Assembly: GCF_011064845.1 (NCBI RefSeq)
Contig: NZ_CP049015.1
Location: 1,984,001-2,048,000, forward strand
Source of the DNA: Citrobacter freundii ATCC 8090 = MTCC 1658 = NBRC 12681
GTDB lineage: Bacteria > Pseudomonadota > Gammaproteobacteria > Enterobacterales > Enterobacteriaceae
DNA length: 64,000 bases
Direction: 5' to 3'
The notes under the pieces are model-generated. The model saw nothing but the letters and a program-made list of their open reading frames with translations. It was not told the DNA's origin and searched no databases. Below are positions 7,688 to 15,471 of the stretch, piece by piece; positions within the stretch are counted from its first letter, which is position 1; each line of letters opens with the position of its first letter. The position numbers were made by a program, and so were the translations under genes.

Positions 7688-7990
7688 ATGGGCAGAACGC
7701 TGGAACAGCTTATTGCGGATGAAAAACCTGAAGTCGTGGCCGAAGCTCAGGCGATGGCGACGGACATCCTGCTCAACATCCACCTTGCCGAACTGCGCGA
7801 GAAAGTACAGAAAACGCAGGTCGAAATGGCGCAGGTGCTGGGCATCAGACAACCTACTGTTGCCGGTATGGAAAAACCGGGGCGCGACCTGAAACTGTCC
7901 ACGCTGAAACGTTACGTTGAGGCGACCGGCGGCAAGCTACGCCTTGATATTGAACTGCCGGATGGCTCTCACTACGGATTTGTACTGTAA
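7688..7990 (+). CDS. HigA-type antitoxin with XRE helix-turn-helix
   Basis: A 100-residue protein with an N-terminal helical part and an XRE helix-turn-helix near residues 43-75 (TQVEMAQVLGIRQPTVAGME ... STLKRYVEATGG), ending in a short beta segment. It is expected to neutralise the upstream toxin and repress the operon through the repeats at 7291-7318. It belongs to the toxin-first HigBA-like layout common on islands, where it may stabilise the element. Confidence 0.85.
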   Translation: MGRTLEQLIADEKPEVVAEAQAMATDILLNIHLAELREKVQKTQVEMAQVLGIRQPTVAGMEKPGRDLKLSTLKRYVEATGGKLRLDIELPDGSHYGFVL

Positions 7991-7993
7991 ACA

Positions 7994-8491
7994 CTGACGC
8001 TCCCTGAGCCGGAGCGTCAGCCCCCTCTGTATAACGGGCTGCTGCCTGCATTGCCGACAGGCTTTGCTGCCGCGTGACCGTAAAACTGCACCAGCCTGTG
8101 ATTTTAAAAACACTGCACCAGTCCAGTGCGTCACTTTAACCGCGCAGAGCGGGAAAGTGACGCACGCAGCCCTTTCGACCTGCACCAGATAACTCAACTG
8201 CGCCAGCCACTGGCTGGATTCTGACACCGCCTTTTCAGGCCATTTTAATCATAAGGAGAACATGAACCGATACCGGGGCGGATCTGGACGATCCGGGGGA
8301 TAACCCGCGCAAGCGGGCGGCTGCTCTGAGAGCACAACCGAAGCCCTATCACACCTCAACGGCTGCCGCCCCGGCGCTCAGGTATCGTTCGCAGCCCCAA
8401 AAAACAGGGGCTATCGGCCTGTGCGCCGGGGAAAGCTGTATCAGTGTTGGTTTTTGGGATGAGTTTGCGGCAATCATGAAAAGGGGAATAT
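7994..8491. other. Intergenic stretch between antitoxin and second recombinase
   Basis: No gene is supported here; the minus-strand frames are poor. It begins with a 10-bp hairpin (CTGACGCTCC 7994-8003 with GGAGCGTCAG 8011-8020) after the antitoxin stop, without a T-run. A second inverted repeat, GCGTCACTTT (8128-8137) with AAAGTGACGC (8154-8163), sits among four copies of CTGCRCCAG. The rest, to 8491, is GC-rich with small hairpins and ends in AGGGG before the recombinase ATG. Confidence 0.55.
8086..8206. repeat. Four copies of the 9-bp motif CTGCRCCAG
   Basis: CTGCACCAG occurs at 8086-8094, 8113-8121 and 8180-8188, and CTGCGCCAG at 8198-8206. All are in the same orientation, upstream of the recombinase gene. 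The inverse form CTGGYGCAG recurs downstream of the recombinase at 9885-10116. Such spaced copies could be arm-type sites for a recombinase or its directionality factor, or iterons; this is inference. Confidence 0.5.
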
Positions 8492-9379
8492 ATGGGAATA
8501 CTGGAGCAGGAAATGAAGCGGCTGGCGCAGCAGGCGGGCGGCAGTCATAAAACGGTTCACGACCGCATGGCGCTGGCGCAGCGGTTTTGCGAACGTCTGG
8601 TGCTGGCGCAAAATGTGCAGATCCGCCGGGTGGAGCAGCTAAAAGCACGGCATATCGAGGGCTATATTCGTGAACGACTGGCGCAGGGGATCACAAAGCG
8701 TTCCCTGCAAAACGAGATGGCGGCGGTGCGCTGCATCCTTAAACAGGCCGGGCGTGTAAAACTGGCAGACGGTGACCGGATAAACAACCGTTCACTGGGG
8801 TTGTCCGGCGCATCCCGTAGCGGCACGAAACAGGCCATCACGCCGGAGCATTATCGTCAGGTGCTGGAAACCGCCAGAGTCAGAGATCCGGGGCTGGCGG
8901 TAGCTCTGGAACTCTCAAGGCTGATGGGGTTGCGCTCGCAGGAGGCGGTGCAGAGTGCGCAGTCGCTGAAAACGTGGAAACAGGCGCTGGAGCGGGGGGC
9001 GTCCCGTTTAACCGTGGTGTTCGGCACCAAAGGTGGTCGCCCGCGTGAGACGATTATTCTTGATGTTGGCACAGTCAGAAAAGCGCTGGATAATGCGCTG
9101 GCTGTGGCGGAAGATCGCCACGGCAGGCTGATCGATAAGCCGGACCTGAAAAGTGCAATGAAATACTGGCACAGCCAGGCGTCGGGGTTTGGCTTAACTG
9201 GCGCATTCTCCCCGCACTCGTTGCGCTATGCGTGGGCGCAGGATGCCATTTGTCATTATCTGGCGCAGGGATTCAGCGAGAAAGAGGCGCTGGCAATGAC
9301 AGCGATGGATTTGGGCCACGGCGACGGGCGCGGACGGTATGTGGCGCAGGTGTACGGGCGGAGAGATGAGGCAAATTGA
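8492..9379 (+). CDS. Tyrosine recombinase (integrase-domain SAM-like family), not the P4 integrase
   Basis: A 295-residue protein with an N-terminal SAM-like DNA-binding domain (to about residue 95) and a C-terminal catalytic domain of the Integrase_1 type. The active-site set is visible: Arg148 in LMGLRSQEA, Lys180 in FGTKGGR, His242 and Arg245 in PHSLRYAW, His276 in DLGHGDGR, and Tyr288 in VAQVYGR. It sits inside the island, over 1 kb from the att site, and is flanked on both sides by CTGCACCAG-type motifs and on the right by an array of palindromes. It may be the recombinase of an older mobile unit, or act on those palindromes. Confidence 0.82.
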   Translation: MGILEQEMKRLAQQAGGSHKTVHDRMALAQRFCERLVLAQNVQIRRVEQLKARHIEGYIRERLAQGITKRSLQNEMAAVRCILKQAGRVKLADGDRINNRSLGLSGASRSGTKQAITPEHYRQVLETARVRDPGLAVALELSRLMGLRSQEAVQSAQSLKTWKQALERGASRLTVVFGTKGGRPRETIILDVGTVRKALDNALAVAEDRHGRLIDKPDLKSAMKYWHSQASGFGLTGAFSPHSLRYAWAQDAICHYLAQGFSEKEALAMTAMDLGHGDGRGRYVAQVYGRRDEAN

Positions 9380-9421
9380 TAGCTTTGAGCTTGCAATATG
9401 ATTGTTATTCATCGTTTTTCA

Positions 9422-9862
9422 CCTGATGATATTTGAGGTCAAATATCATCAGGCTATTTCCGATTGATTTCGGGTTATCAATAGGTTTTCGCACAAAATT
9501 ATTTGCCCCAAATAATTTGAGGTGGTTTCCTATTAATCTCAGGTTATCAATCGGTTTTCATACAAAAAATTTTGGGTCCAAAATTTTTTGTATGCTTTTC
9601 TATCAACATTGGCAAGATCAATAACTATCGGCTATTAAATTGGTTATTATATTTATTGATCAATGTGTTACATGAAGTTAAGTGCGTTTTTATAGCTATA
9701 ATCTTATAACATGCCTTCTATCCATCGTTATCCACCGAAAAAATTTCTACGTAGAAATTTTTTGTACGATTTCCTCTCAATAACAACATATCCGAGAGGC
9801 ATGGCCGATTAAAATCTGTGTGGCTATTTTTTTGACCTGAATTATTTGAAGCCAAATATTTT
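9422..9862. repeat. Array of unequal perfect palindromes in a conserved spacer
   Basis: Successive inverted repeats have different sequences but full self-complementarity: 9422-9453 (14-bp arms, CCTGATGATATTTG), 9496-9518 (10-bp arms, AAATTATTTG), 9559-9594 (17-bp arms, CATACAAAAAATTTTGG) and 9738-9763 (13-bp arms, AAAAAATTTCTAC), plus an imperfect one near 9842-9862 (ATTATTTG ... CAAATATT). The centres of the first three are about 69.5 bases apart. Between them the spacers are alike (TTTCC, ATTNATYTC, GGTTATCAAT, GGTTTTC). The 820 bases from 9380 to 10198 hold no gene I can support. Confidence 0.75.
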
Positions 9863-9884
9863 GGGGTGATTTTTGTACAAAGTT

Positions 9885-10116
9885 CTGGTGCAGCATCAGG
9901 ATGTTGCCACCCCAACCTGCGCCAGCCAAAGGAAAAAGGTCGAAAAGGGTAAGAGGCGGCTAAGGGTAACAGCGCCAGACCGGAAAGGGCCAAAGGGCTT
10001 AAAAGGCTATGACTGGCGCAGATCGATATTTATCCGACGATATCTGGTGCAGTTCTGTAACGCCACGATGAGCGGGACGCTGGTGCAATCTCCCCGTGAT
10101 CTAATGACTGGTGCAG
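9885..10116. repeat. Cluster of CTGGYGCAG motifs
   Basis: CTGGTGCAG occurs at 9885-9893, 10044-10052 and 10108-10116, CTGGCGCAG at 10013-10021, CTGGTGCAA at 10080-10088, and one inverted CTGCGCCAG at 9917-9925. This is the reverse complement of the motif cluster at 8086-8206, so the two clusters face each other across the recombinase gene and palindrome array. It also lies close to the 3' end of the P4-type integrase, so either recombinase could use it. Confidence 0.5.
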
Positions 10117-10134
10117 ATATTCAGTGCAAAAAAG

Positions 10135-10170
10135 AAAAGCAGATCCGGATTCAATCAGGATCTGCTTTTT
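10135..10170. terminator. Bidirectional intrinsic terminator
   Basis: AAAAGCAGATCC (10135-10146) pairs with GGATCTGCTTTT (10158-10169), with A-run and T-run on either side. It lies 29 bases after the integrase stop and would end integrase transcription on the minus strand and anything coming from the left on the plus strand. Confidence 0.85.
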
Positions 10171-10198
10171 ATTACTCACAAATTATTCCCCCACAGGG

Positions 10199-11461
10199 TC
10201 AGGCCGCCTTATGCTGCCGCGCATAAATATACGGCGCAACATACCCTTCGCGACTCGAATCCAGATAGTCAGACCACCACTGCATCATGGCTTTACGGGC
10301 GTCAAGATGCTCGGCGCGATGGATATACGCCGCCCGCACGCTGTTGCGCTCCTGATGGCTCATCTGTCGCTCCACAGCATCCCGCGACCAGAGTTCAGAT
10401 TCAACCAGCGCACTACAGGCCATTGCCCGGAAGCCGTGACCGCAGACATCGGTTTTAGTATTGTAGCCCATCAGACGCAACGCCCGGTTGACGGTGTTTT
10501 CACTCATCGGTTTATACGGGTTATGGTCACCGGGAAATACCAGTTCCAGATGGCCGGAAATTTCGTGTATTTGTTTCAGAATGGCAATGGCCTGCCGGGA
10601 TAGTGGGACAATATGTGGGGTACGCATTTTTGCGCCACGACCGGAGAAGCGGACTTTCTCAATCGTTTCCCGTGTGGCGGGAATGGTCCAGAGTTTGTTT
10701 CTGAAATCAATCTCGCTCCAGCGGGCGAAGCGCAGTTCACTGGAGCGAATAAACAGATGGAGAGTCAGCACCACCGCCAGCCTTGTTAACTGCCGTCCCT
10801 GCTGATAATCCCCAATACGCTCAAACAATTCGGGCAACCGCTCCAGTGGCAGGGCGGGATAGTGATTTTTAACCGGCGGCGCGGTGACGCCTTCCAGATG
10901 CTGCGCCGGGTTGTTTTCGGTGAGTCCCTGCTGTATGGCGTAACGCATGATGTTGCAAAGCTGCTGCCGGGTTCGGGACGCGACTTCGAGAAAGCCTTTA
11001 TCCTCGATAACCCGCAGTAATGCGGTGAAATGCTGTGTTTTCAGCGTGGTGACGGGCTGATGGCCGATGGCAGGAAAGATATGATTTTCCATACTGGCGA
11101 GGATACGCGCGGCATAATCAGCCGACCACTTTTTGTTGGTTTTGTGCCATGCCAGCGCCACCGCTTTAAAGCACTTTTCTGGTGAAGAGGCTGCTTTGCC
11201 AGCCATGCGCTGTTGGGCAGGGTTGATATTCTGCGCCAGCAGTTTGCGGATATCGTCACGTTTCTGTCTTGCCTCAGAGAGCGAAACGAGGGGATAAGCA
11301 CCGAGACTGACGCGGGATTCTTTGCCACTGAAACGATACTTGAGATACCAGATGCGCGAGCCGCCGGTATTAACCAGCAGATACAGACCGTGTGAATCGG
11401 AGAGTTTTACAGGACGGGAAGAGGGTTTTAAGTTGCGGATTTTAGAATCGTTTAAAGACAT
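10199..11461 (-). CDS. P4-type island integrase at tRNA-Asn
   Basis: A 420-residue tyrosine recombinase with the N-terminal Arm-DNA-binding domain (DUF4102: KIRNLKPSSRPVKLSDSHGL ... YRFSGKESRVSLGAYPLVSL) and a C-terminal catalytic domain. Arg in SSELRFARWSE, HGFRAMAC with the His-x-x-Arg pair, and the late RAAYIHRAEHL tyrosine are present. The length matches P4 integrases. I chose the ATG at 11461, with GGAG upstream; a longer frame begins at 11512 without family similarity. The gene points away from the tRNA-Asn, with about 160 bp between, the usual arrangement at an attachment junction. It probably inserted the whole left part of the window. Confidence 0.9.
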   Translation of the reverse strand: MSLNDSKIRNLKPSSRPVKLSDSHGLYLLVNTGGSRIWYLKYRFSGKESRVSLGAYPLVSLSEARQKRDDIRKLLAQNINPAQQRMAGKAASSPEKCFKAVALAWHKTNKKWSADYAARILASMENHIFPAIGHQPVTTLKTQHFTALLRVIEDKGFLEVASRTRQQLCNIMRYAIQQGLTENNPAQHLEGVTAPPVKNHYPALPLERLPELFERIGDYQQGRQLTRLAVVLTLHLFIRSSELRFARWSEIDFRNKLWTIPATRETIEKVRFSGRGAKMRTPHIVPLSRQAIAILKQIHEISGHLELVFPGDHNPYKPMSENTVNRALRLMGYNTKTDVCGHGFRAMACSALVESELWSRDAVERQMSHQERNSVRAAYIHRAEHLDARKAMMQWWSDYLDSSREGYVAPYIYARQHKAA

Positions 11462-11622
11462 TTGGGGGTCACTCCAGAATCGAACCAATCTGACCCCAAA
11501 TCTGACCACCAAATTAACCGGATGCGGAGGGAAAACCAGATACGCATCGGGAAAGATTTTTACTCTAACCTATTGAATCTAAATTAAATAAAGACCTATA
11601 GGGAAGTGTAAGAATCGGAATT

Positions 11623-11647
11623 TGGCTCCTCTGACTGGACTCGAACC
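11623..11647. other. Attachment junction of the P4-type island in the tRNA-Asn 3' end
   Basis: The 3' part of tRNA-Asn (T-arm and acceptor, including encoded CCA) borders the island on the integrase side. P4-type integrases recombine in tRNA 3' ends, so the crossover core should be here. The partner site, a repeat of this tRNA end, is not found elsewhere to the left and must lie outside the window. The identical 3' end of the second tRNA-Asn at 13521 has no island. Confidence 0.6.
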
Positions 11648-11698
11648 AGTGACATACGGATTAACAGTCCGCCGTTCTACCGACTGAACTACAGAGGA
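11623..11698 (-). tRNA. tRNA-Asn (GTT)
   Basis: A 76-base cloverleaf reading TCCTCTGTAGTTCAGTCGGT at the 5' end, with anticodon GTT in CTGTTAATCC, T-loop GGTTCGAGTCC, and 3' CCA encoded. Its sequence is identical to the tRNA at 13446-13521. It serves as the island insertion site. Its native terminator, expected to the left, has been displaced by the island. Confidence 0.97.
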
Positions 11699-11713
11699 AT
11701 CGTTGTGGAGGCT

Positions 11714-11742
11714 TATCTTAGCGGCGAAAAAATTTTTGTCAA
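11714..11742 (-). promoter_or_regulatory. Promoter of the minus-strand tRNA-Asn
   Basis: On the minus strand TTGACA (11742-11737) and AAGATA (11719-11714) are separated by 17 bases, followed by the tRNA 5' end at 11698. Position and spacing fit a sigma-70 promoter for the tRNA. Confidence 0.7.
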
Positions 11743-11858
11743 ACCTCATTTCTTCGAATGCGAATCAATTGATGCTTCTCTCGACAGTTTGTTGCATTTA
11801 CAGACATTTTAAATAGAAAAAACTTTGCAGCTTTTTTGATTCTCCCTCATCATTTGAA

Positions 11859-13346
11859 ATGAGGTTTCAACTTTCTTCGTTAAGGTCCACTTTGAACGTC
11901 TCCGCTGCCTTACGCCAGGTCGCTTCCCGCACGCCCTGGTATGCCAAACGCAAGAGTTATAAGGTTCTCTTTTGGCGCGAAATCACTCCGCTGGCTGTCC
12001 CCATTTTCCTGGAAAACACCTGTGTGCTATTGATGGGTGTTCTGAGTACCTTCCTGGTAAGTTGGTTGGGAAAAGAAGCAATGGCCGGTGTCGGACTCGC
12101 CGACAGTTTTAATATGGTCATCATGGCATTTTTCGCCGCCATCGATCTGGGTACCACCGTAGTTGTAGCATTTAGCCTCGGGAAACGAGATCGTCGACGG
12201 GCCAGAGCCGCAGCCAGACAATCGCTGGTGATCATGACAATTTTTGCTACCGTGCTGGCAGCGGTCATTCACTATTTTGGTCAACAGATTATTGACGTTG
12301 TTGCAGGTGAAGCAACGCCAGACGTTAAAGCTTTGGCACTTACCTATCTGGAGCTGACGGTGCTCAGCTACCCGGCGGCAGCCATTGCGCTGATCGGCAG
12401 TGGCGCACTACGTGGAGCCGGAAATACTAAAATACCGTTGTTGATAAACGGCGGTATGAACATCCTGAATATCATCATCAGTAGCATCCTGATTTACGGA
12501 ATCTTTTCCTGGCAAGGTCTGGGATTTGTGGGAGCAGGCCTGGGACTGACCATTTCGCGCTACATCGGGGCGATTGCCATCATCTGGGTACTGATGATTG
12601 GTTTTAACCCCGCGCTGCGAATTCCCTTCAAAAGCTATTTTAAGCCACTCAATCTCGCCATTATATGGGAGGTGATGGGGATCGGCATTCCGGCAAGTAT
12701 CGAGTCAGTGCTGTTCAATGGCGGTAAACTTTTGACGCAGATGTTTGTTTCAGGCATGGGAACCAGCGTTATCGCCGGGAACTTTATTGCATTTTCTATC
12801 GCCGCGCTTATCAATTTACCGGGGAATGCTTTAGGTTCCGCGTCGACAATCATTACCGGCAGGCGTCTGGGAAATGGCCAGATTGCCCAGGCTGAAATCC
12901 AGCTACGGCATGTGTTCTGGCTGTCGACGATTGGCCTAACGGCAATTGCCTGGCTAACCGCACCTTTCGCCGGGGTGATGGCCTCATTTTATACCCACGA
13001 TCAGGATGTAAAAGAGGTCATAGTCATCCTGATTTGGCTCAACGCAGCATTTATGCCGATATGGGCAGCCTCCTGGGTGTTACCAGCGGGCTTTAAAGGT
13101 GCGCGAGATGCACGTTTTGCTATGTGGGTATCGATGCTGGGCATGTGGGGCTGCCGCGTAGTCGCGGGCTACACTCTGGGTATCGTATTAGGATGGGGAG
13201 TTGTCGGCGTTTGGTTAGGTATGTTCTTCGACTGGGCCGTGCGCGCCGCGTTATTTTACTGGCGTATGGTCACAGGCCGCTGGTTGTGGAAATACCCACG
13301 TCCCGAACGCGAAAAGTGCATAAAACAACCGGTTTCGTCTGAATAA
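11859..13346 (+). CDS. yeeO: MATE-family efflux protein YeeO
   Basis: A 495-residue membrane protein with about 12 hydrophobic segments and MATE family features (PLAVPIFLENTCVLLMG, LTVLSYPAAAIALIGSGALR, GAGLGLTISRYIG). It closely matches E. coli YeeO, a MATE transporter shown to export flavins. E. coli annotation has a start roughly 50 codons further upstream; here I keep the first in-frame ATG, so the true N-terminus may be longer or this one may be correct. It lies between two tRNA-Asn genes, as asnW-yeeO-asnU does in E. coli. Confidence 0.92.
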   Translation: MRFQLSSLRSTLNVSAALRQVASRTPWYAKRKSYKVLFWREITPLAVPIFLENTCVLLMGVLSTFLVSWLGKEAMAGVGLADSFNMVIMAFFAAIDLGTTVVVAFSLGKRDRRRARAAARQSLVIMTIFATVLAAVIHYFGQQIIDVVAGEATPDVKALALTYLELTVLSYPAAAIALIGSGALRGAGNTKIPLLINGGMNILNIIISSILIYGIFSWQGLGFVGAGLGLTISRYIGAIAIIWVLMIGFNPALRIPFKSYFKPLNLAIIWEVMGIGIPASIESVLFNGGKLLTQMFVSGMGTSVIAGNFIAFSIAALINLPGNALGSASTIITGRRLGNGQIAQAEIQLRHVFWLSTIGLTAIAWLTAPFAGVMASFYTHDQDVKEVIVILIWLNAAFMPIWAASWVLPAGFKGARDARFAMWVSMLGMWGCRVVAGYTLGIVLGWGVVGVWLGMFFDWAVRAALFYWRMVTGRWLWKYPRPEREKCIKQPVSSE

Positions 13347-13398
13347 TCGGCGAAATGGGGAATATTTCAGCAAACGATCGCATTTATCCATTCAGGCT

Positions 13399-13427
13399 TT
13401 GACAACGCTGAGCGGCATCGCTAATAT
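13399..13427 (+). promoter_or_regulatory. Promoter of the plus-strand tRNA-Asn
   Basis: TTGACA (13399-13404) and TAATAT (13422-13427) are separated by 17 bases and lie directly before the tRNA at 13446, in a strong consensus arrangement. Confidence 0.75.
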
Positions 13428-13445
13428 TTGCCTCGTTAAAACGAT

Positions 13446-13521
13446 TCCTCTGTAGTTCAGTCGGTAGAACGGCGGACTGTTAATCCGTATGTCACTGGTT
13501 CGAGTCCAGTCAGAGGAGCCA
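13446..13521 (+). tRNA. tRNA-Asn (GTT)
   Basis: A 76-base gene identical to the minus-strand tRNA-Asn at 11623-11698: same acceptor stem, GTT anticodon and encoded CCA. It has its own promoter and a terminator starting ten bases after its end. It is not occupied by an island on its 3' side. Confidence 0.97.
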
Positions 13522-13530
13522 TATTTAAGA

Positions 13531-13561
13531 AGCCTGCTTAGGAAACTAAGCAGGCTTTTTG
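13531..13561 (+). terminator. Intrinsic terminator of tRNA-Asn
   Basis: AGCCTGCTTAG (13531-13541), loop GAAA, CTAAGCAGGCT (13546-13556), then five T residues: a perfect 11-bp stem just after the tRNA and just before the convergent end of the MFS gene. Confidence 0.93.
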
Positions 13562-13564
13562 TTC

Positions 13565-14734
13565 TCAACGCGTCAAATTGGCATCAAATTTGACGCTGGC
13601 CTTTACCCTAATCAGGGGAGCAAGCAGCATAATCATGCCCAACATGGCGGCCATCCCGGTATATACAGCAGGAAAACCTGTGATTTCAGCCACCAGGCCT
13701 ATAGGTGCAGGGGCCAGTAGCGTACCCAGATAACCGATCGTGGTGACGATGCTCATTCCCGTGTTGGTCGAGATATCAGGCTGGTTTCCCGCAGCGGAAA
13801 AAGCAATCGGTACCAGATTGGCTATGCCAATACCGGCAATAGCGAAGGCAACGGTGGCTTGCCAGGGATGACTAGCCATTGCGGCTGCCAGCAGCCCAAT
13901 CCCAGCTAACAGACTGGATGAGCGCATCACGAGAATGGCATTAAAGCGGTTACGAATGAAGTCTCCCATGAAGCGAAAGATTGCCATTGTTCCCGCAAAG
14001 CAGGCAAAGGAAAGGCTTGCCGTTTCTGTAGTCGCATTGAGATTTTTCAATAAATAACGTGACGACCAGTCCACAACAGCACATTCCGGGATCATGGCGA
14101 GCAGGGCAATAACGCCTATAAAGTAGATCGTGCATGAGCGATGTGGCTGCTTTCCTTTGATTAACCGTTTTATTTTTATCGATTTATCTTTGATGATATG
14201 TGGATATACCGACAGCGTGATCGCTAAGGAAATAGCACTAATTAAAAACAGGTGCATGAGAAAGCCGAATTGCTTAACCAGATACCCCCCAATAAGACCT
14301 GAAATGAAAAGCCCAATGCTCCAGAAACAGTGACATGAAGATAACACCGTGCGTGACAGTGCTTTTTCGACTGCCACGGCATTCGAGTTCATTGCGACGT
14401 TCATTGCTCCAATCATAGCACCCAGCAAAAATAGCACTGGTGCTAACCAGTAGATATCAGGTGCGAATCCAACAGGAATAAGGGCGACGGATGCCGCAAT
14501 GGAAAAAATGCGCACGACACGCTGTGAGCCGTATTTTTCCATGGCCATGCCGGACATCGGCATCATAAATAATGCGCCAAGCCCGAAAATCAATATCAGG
14601 TGGCCAATTACTTTATCAGTAATGTGAAAGCGTGAAACCAGTTGGGCAATTTGTACTGCCCAGGCACCGGTTACAAACCCATTCACTAAAAATAATGTTG
14701 TAACAGCCCAGCGCCCTTTTTGCGCGACTTCCAT
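13565..14734 (-). CDS. MFS transporter, YbjJ-like, last gene of the hypEF operon
   Basis: A 389-residue protein with about 12 transmembrane segments and the MFS fold: the loop MSGMAMEKYGSQRVVR between the second and third helices corresponds to motif A, and there is a charged central loop (KDKSIKIKRLIKGKQ). The best resemblance I see is to YbjJ-type transporters of unknown substrate. It follows the HAD gene by 17 bases and so ends the operon cysteine hydrolase-hypE-hypF-HAD-MFS. It may export the end product or import the precursor. Substrate unknown. Confidence 0.8.
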   Translation of the reverse strand: MEVAQKGRWAVTTLFLVNGFVTGAWAVQIAQLVSRFHITDKVIGHLILIFGLGALFMMPMSGMAMEKYGSQRVVRIFSIAASVALIPVGFAPDIYWLAPVLFLLGAMIGAMNVAMNSNAVAVEKALSRTVLSSCHCFWSIGLFISGLIGGYLVKQFGFLMHLFLISAISLAITLSVYPHIIKDKSIKIKRLIKGKQPHRSCTIYFIGVIALLAMIPECAVVDWSSRYLLKNLNATTETASLSFACFAGTMAIFRFMGDFIRNRFNAILVMRSSSLLAGIGLLAAAMASHPWQATVAFAIAGIGIANLVPIAFSAAGNQPDISTNTGMSIVTTIGYLGTLLAPAPIGLVAEITGFPAVYTGMAAMLGMIMLLAPLIRVKASVKFDANLTR

Positions 14735-14751
14735 TAGTGATCCTTTTAATT

Positions 14752-15471
14752 CTACTCTGATGCCTGAGACATATCTTTTTTATCGATGATCAAAATGTGG
14801 TCCGGACAAAATGAAATCGCGGTGTTTCCGTCCAGTCGTGATATGACCTCAACACCGGTAAAGTCTGAAATAGCAAGTCTGGCACCACATGGAATCAATT
14901 CAACGCCACCGATGCCAACGCAAAACGCGCCAGCGGCAACTGCGGACGTTACGCCACTTTTAGAATCTTCAAAGACGATTGTTTTCTCCGCAGGAAGATC
15001 AAGACGTTCGGCTGCGAGAAGATACGGGTCAGGGAAGGGTTTTCCCCGGGAGACGTCATCGCGTTCAACAATAACGGAAATGCAAGACTGAACCTGAAGC
15101 ATCGCCGTCACACGGTCGATTTTCTCGCGCCAGCCACTGGTTACAATACCAACCCGGACGCCTGCTGCATCCAGCGCAGTGATAAGCTCAGAGACACCGG
15201 GAATAGGGTTGTAGGAAGCCGTGTTTTCGACATGAATAATATGAGCCTGAACTTTTTGCTGATCCACGAGCGGTAGGTCACTGAACAGTGCCCGAATAGT
15301 ATGTGGACCAGGTTGCCCGTGGATATGTTTGATAATCTCGTCTTCAGATATTGTCTTACCATACATATCTGCTGCTTCGCGCCAGGCTCTTTCTATAACC
15401 TCATTTGAATCAATAAGCACACCGTCCATGTCAAATAACACGGCGGCAGCTGTGTTGGTGATATTATGCAT
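14752..15471 (-). CDS. HAD-superfamily phosphatase, beta-phosphoglucomutase-like subfamily
   Basis: A 239-residue HAD hydrolase. Motif I is LFDMDGVLIDS (residues 13-23, with the nucleophile and acid aspartates), motif II is VTSGW, a lysine follows in GKPFPDP, and motif IV is VFEDSKSG. The DGV(L)xDS and GKPxPDPY signatures place it with small-molecule phosphatases such as phosphoglycolate and sugar phosphatases. Its start overlaps the hypF stop by eight bases, so it is translated with the hyp genes. A role in removing phosphate from the pathway intermediate is inference. Confidence 0.8.
   Translation of the reverse strand: MHNITNTAAAVLFDMDGVLIDSNEVIERAWREAADMYGKTISEDEIIKHIHGQPGPHTIRALFSDLPLVDQQKVQAHIIHVENTASYNPIPGVSELITALDAAGVRVGIVTSGWREKIDRVTAMLQVQSCISVIVERDDVSRGKPFPDPYLLAAERLDLPAEKTIVFEDSKSGVTSAVAAGAFCVGIGGVELIPCGARLAISDFTGVEVISRLDGNTAISFCPDHILIIDKKDMSQASE

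Noticed and set aside
9422-9862. Possible CRISPR array
   Set aside because: The repeated parts differ and are palindromes, while the stretches between them are alike. This is the opposite of a CRISPR array, and no cas gene is near.
10111-10603. Overlapping plus-strand frames at the integrase 3' end
   Set aside because: They run across the terminator and antisense to the P4-type integrase, with no ribosome sites.
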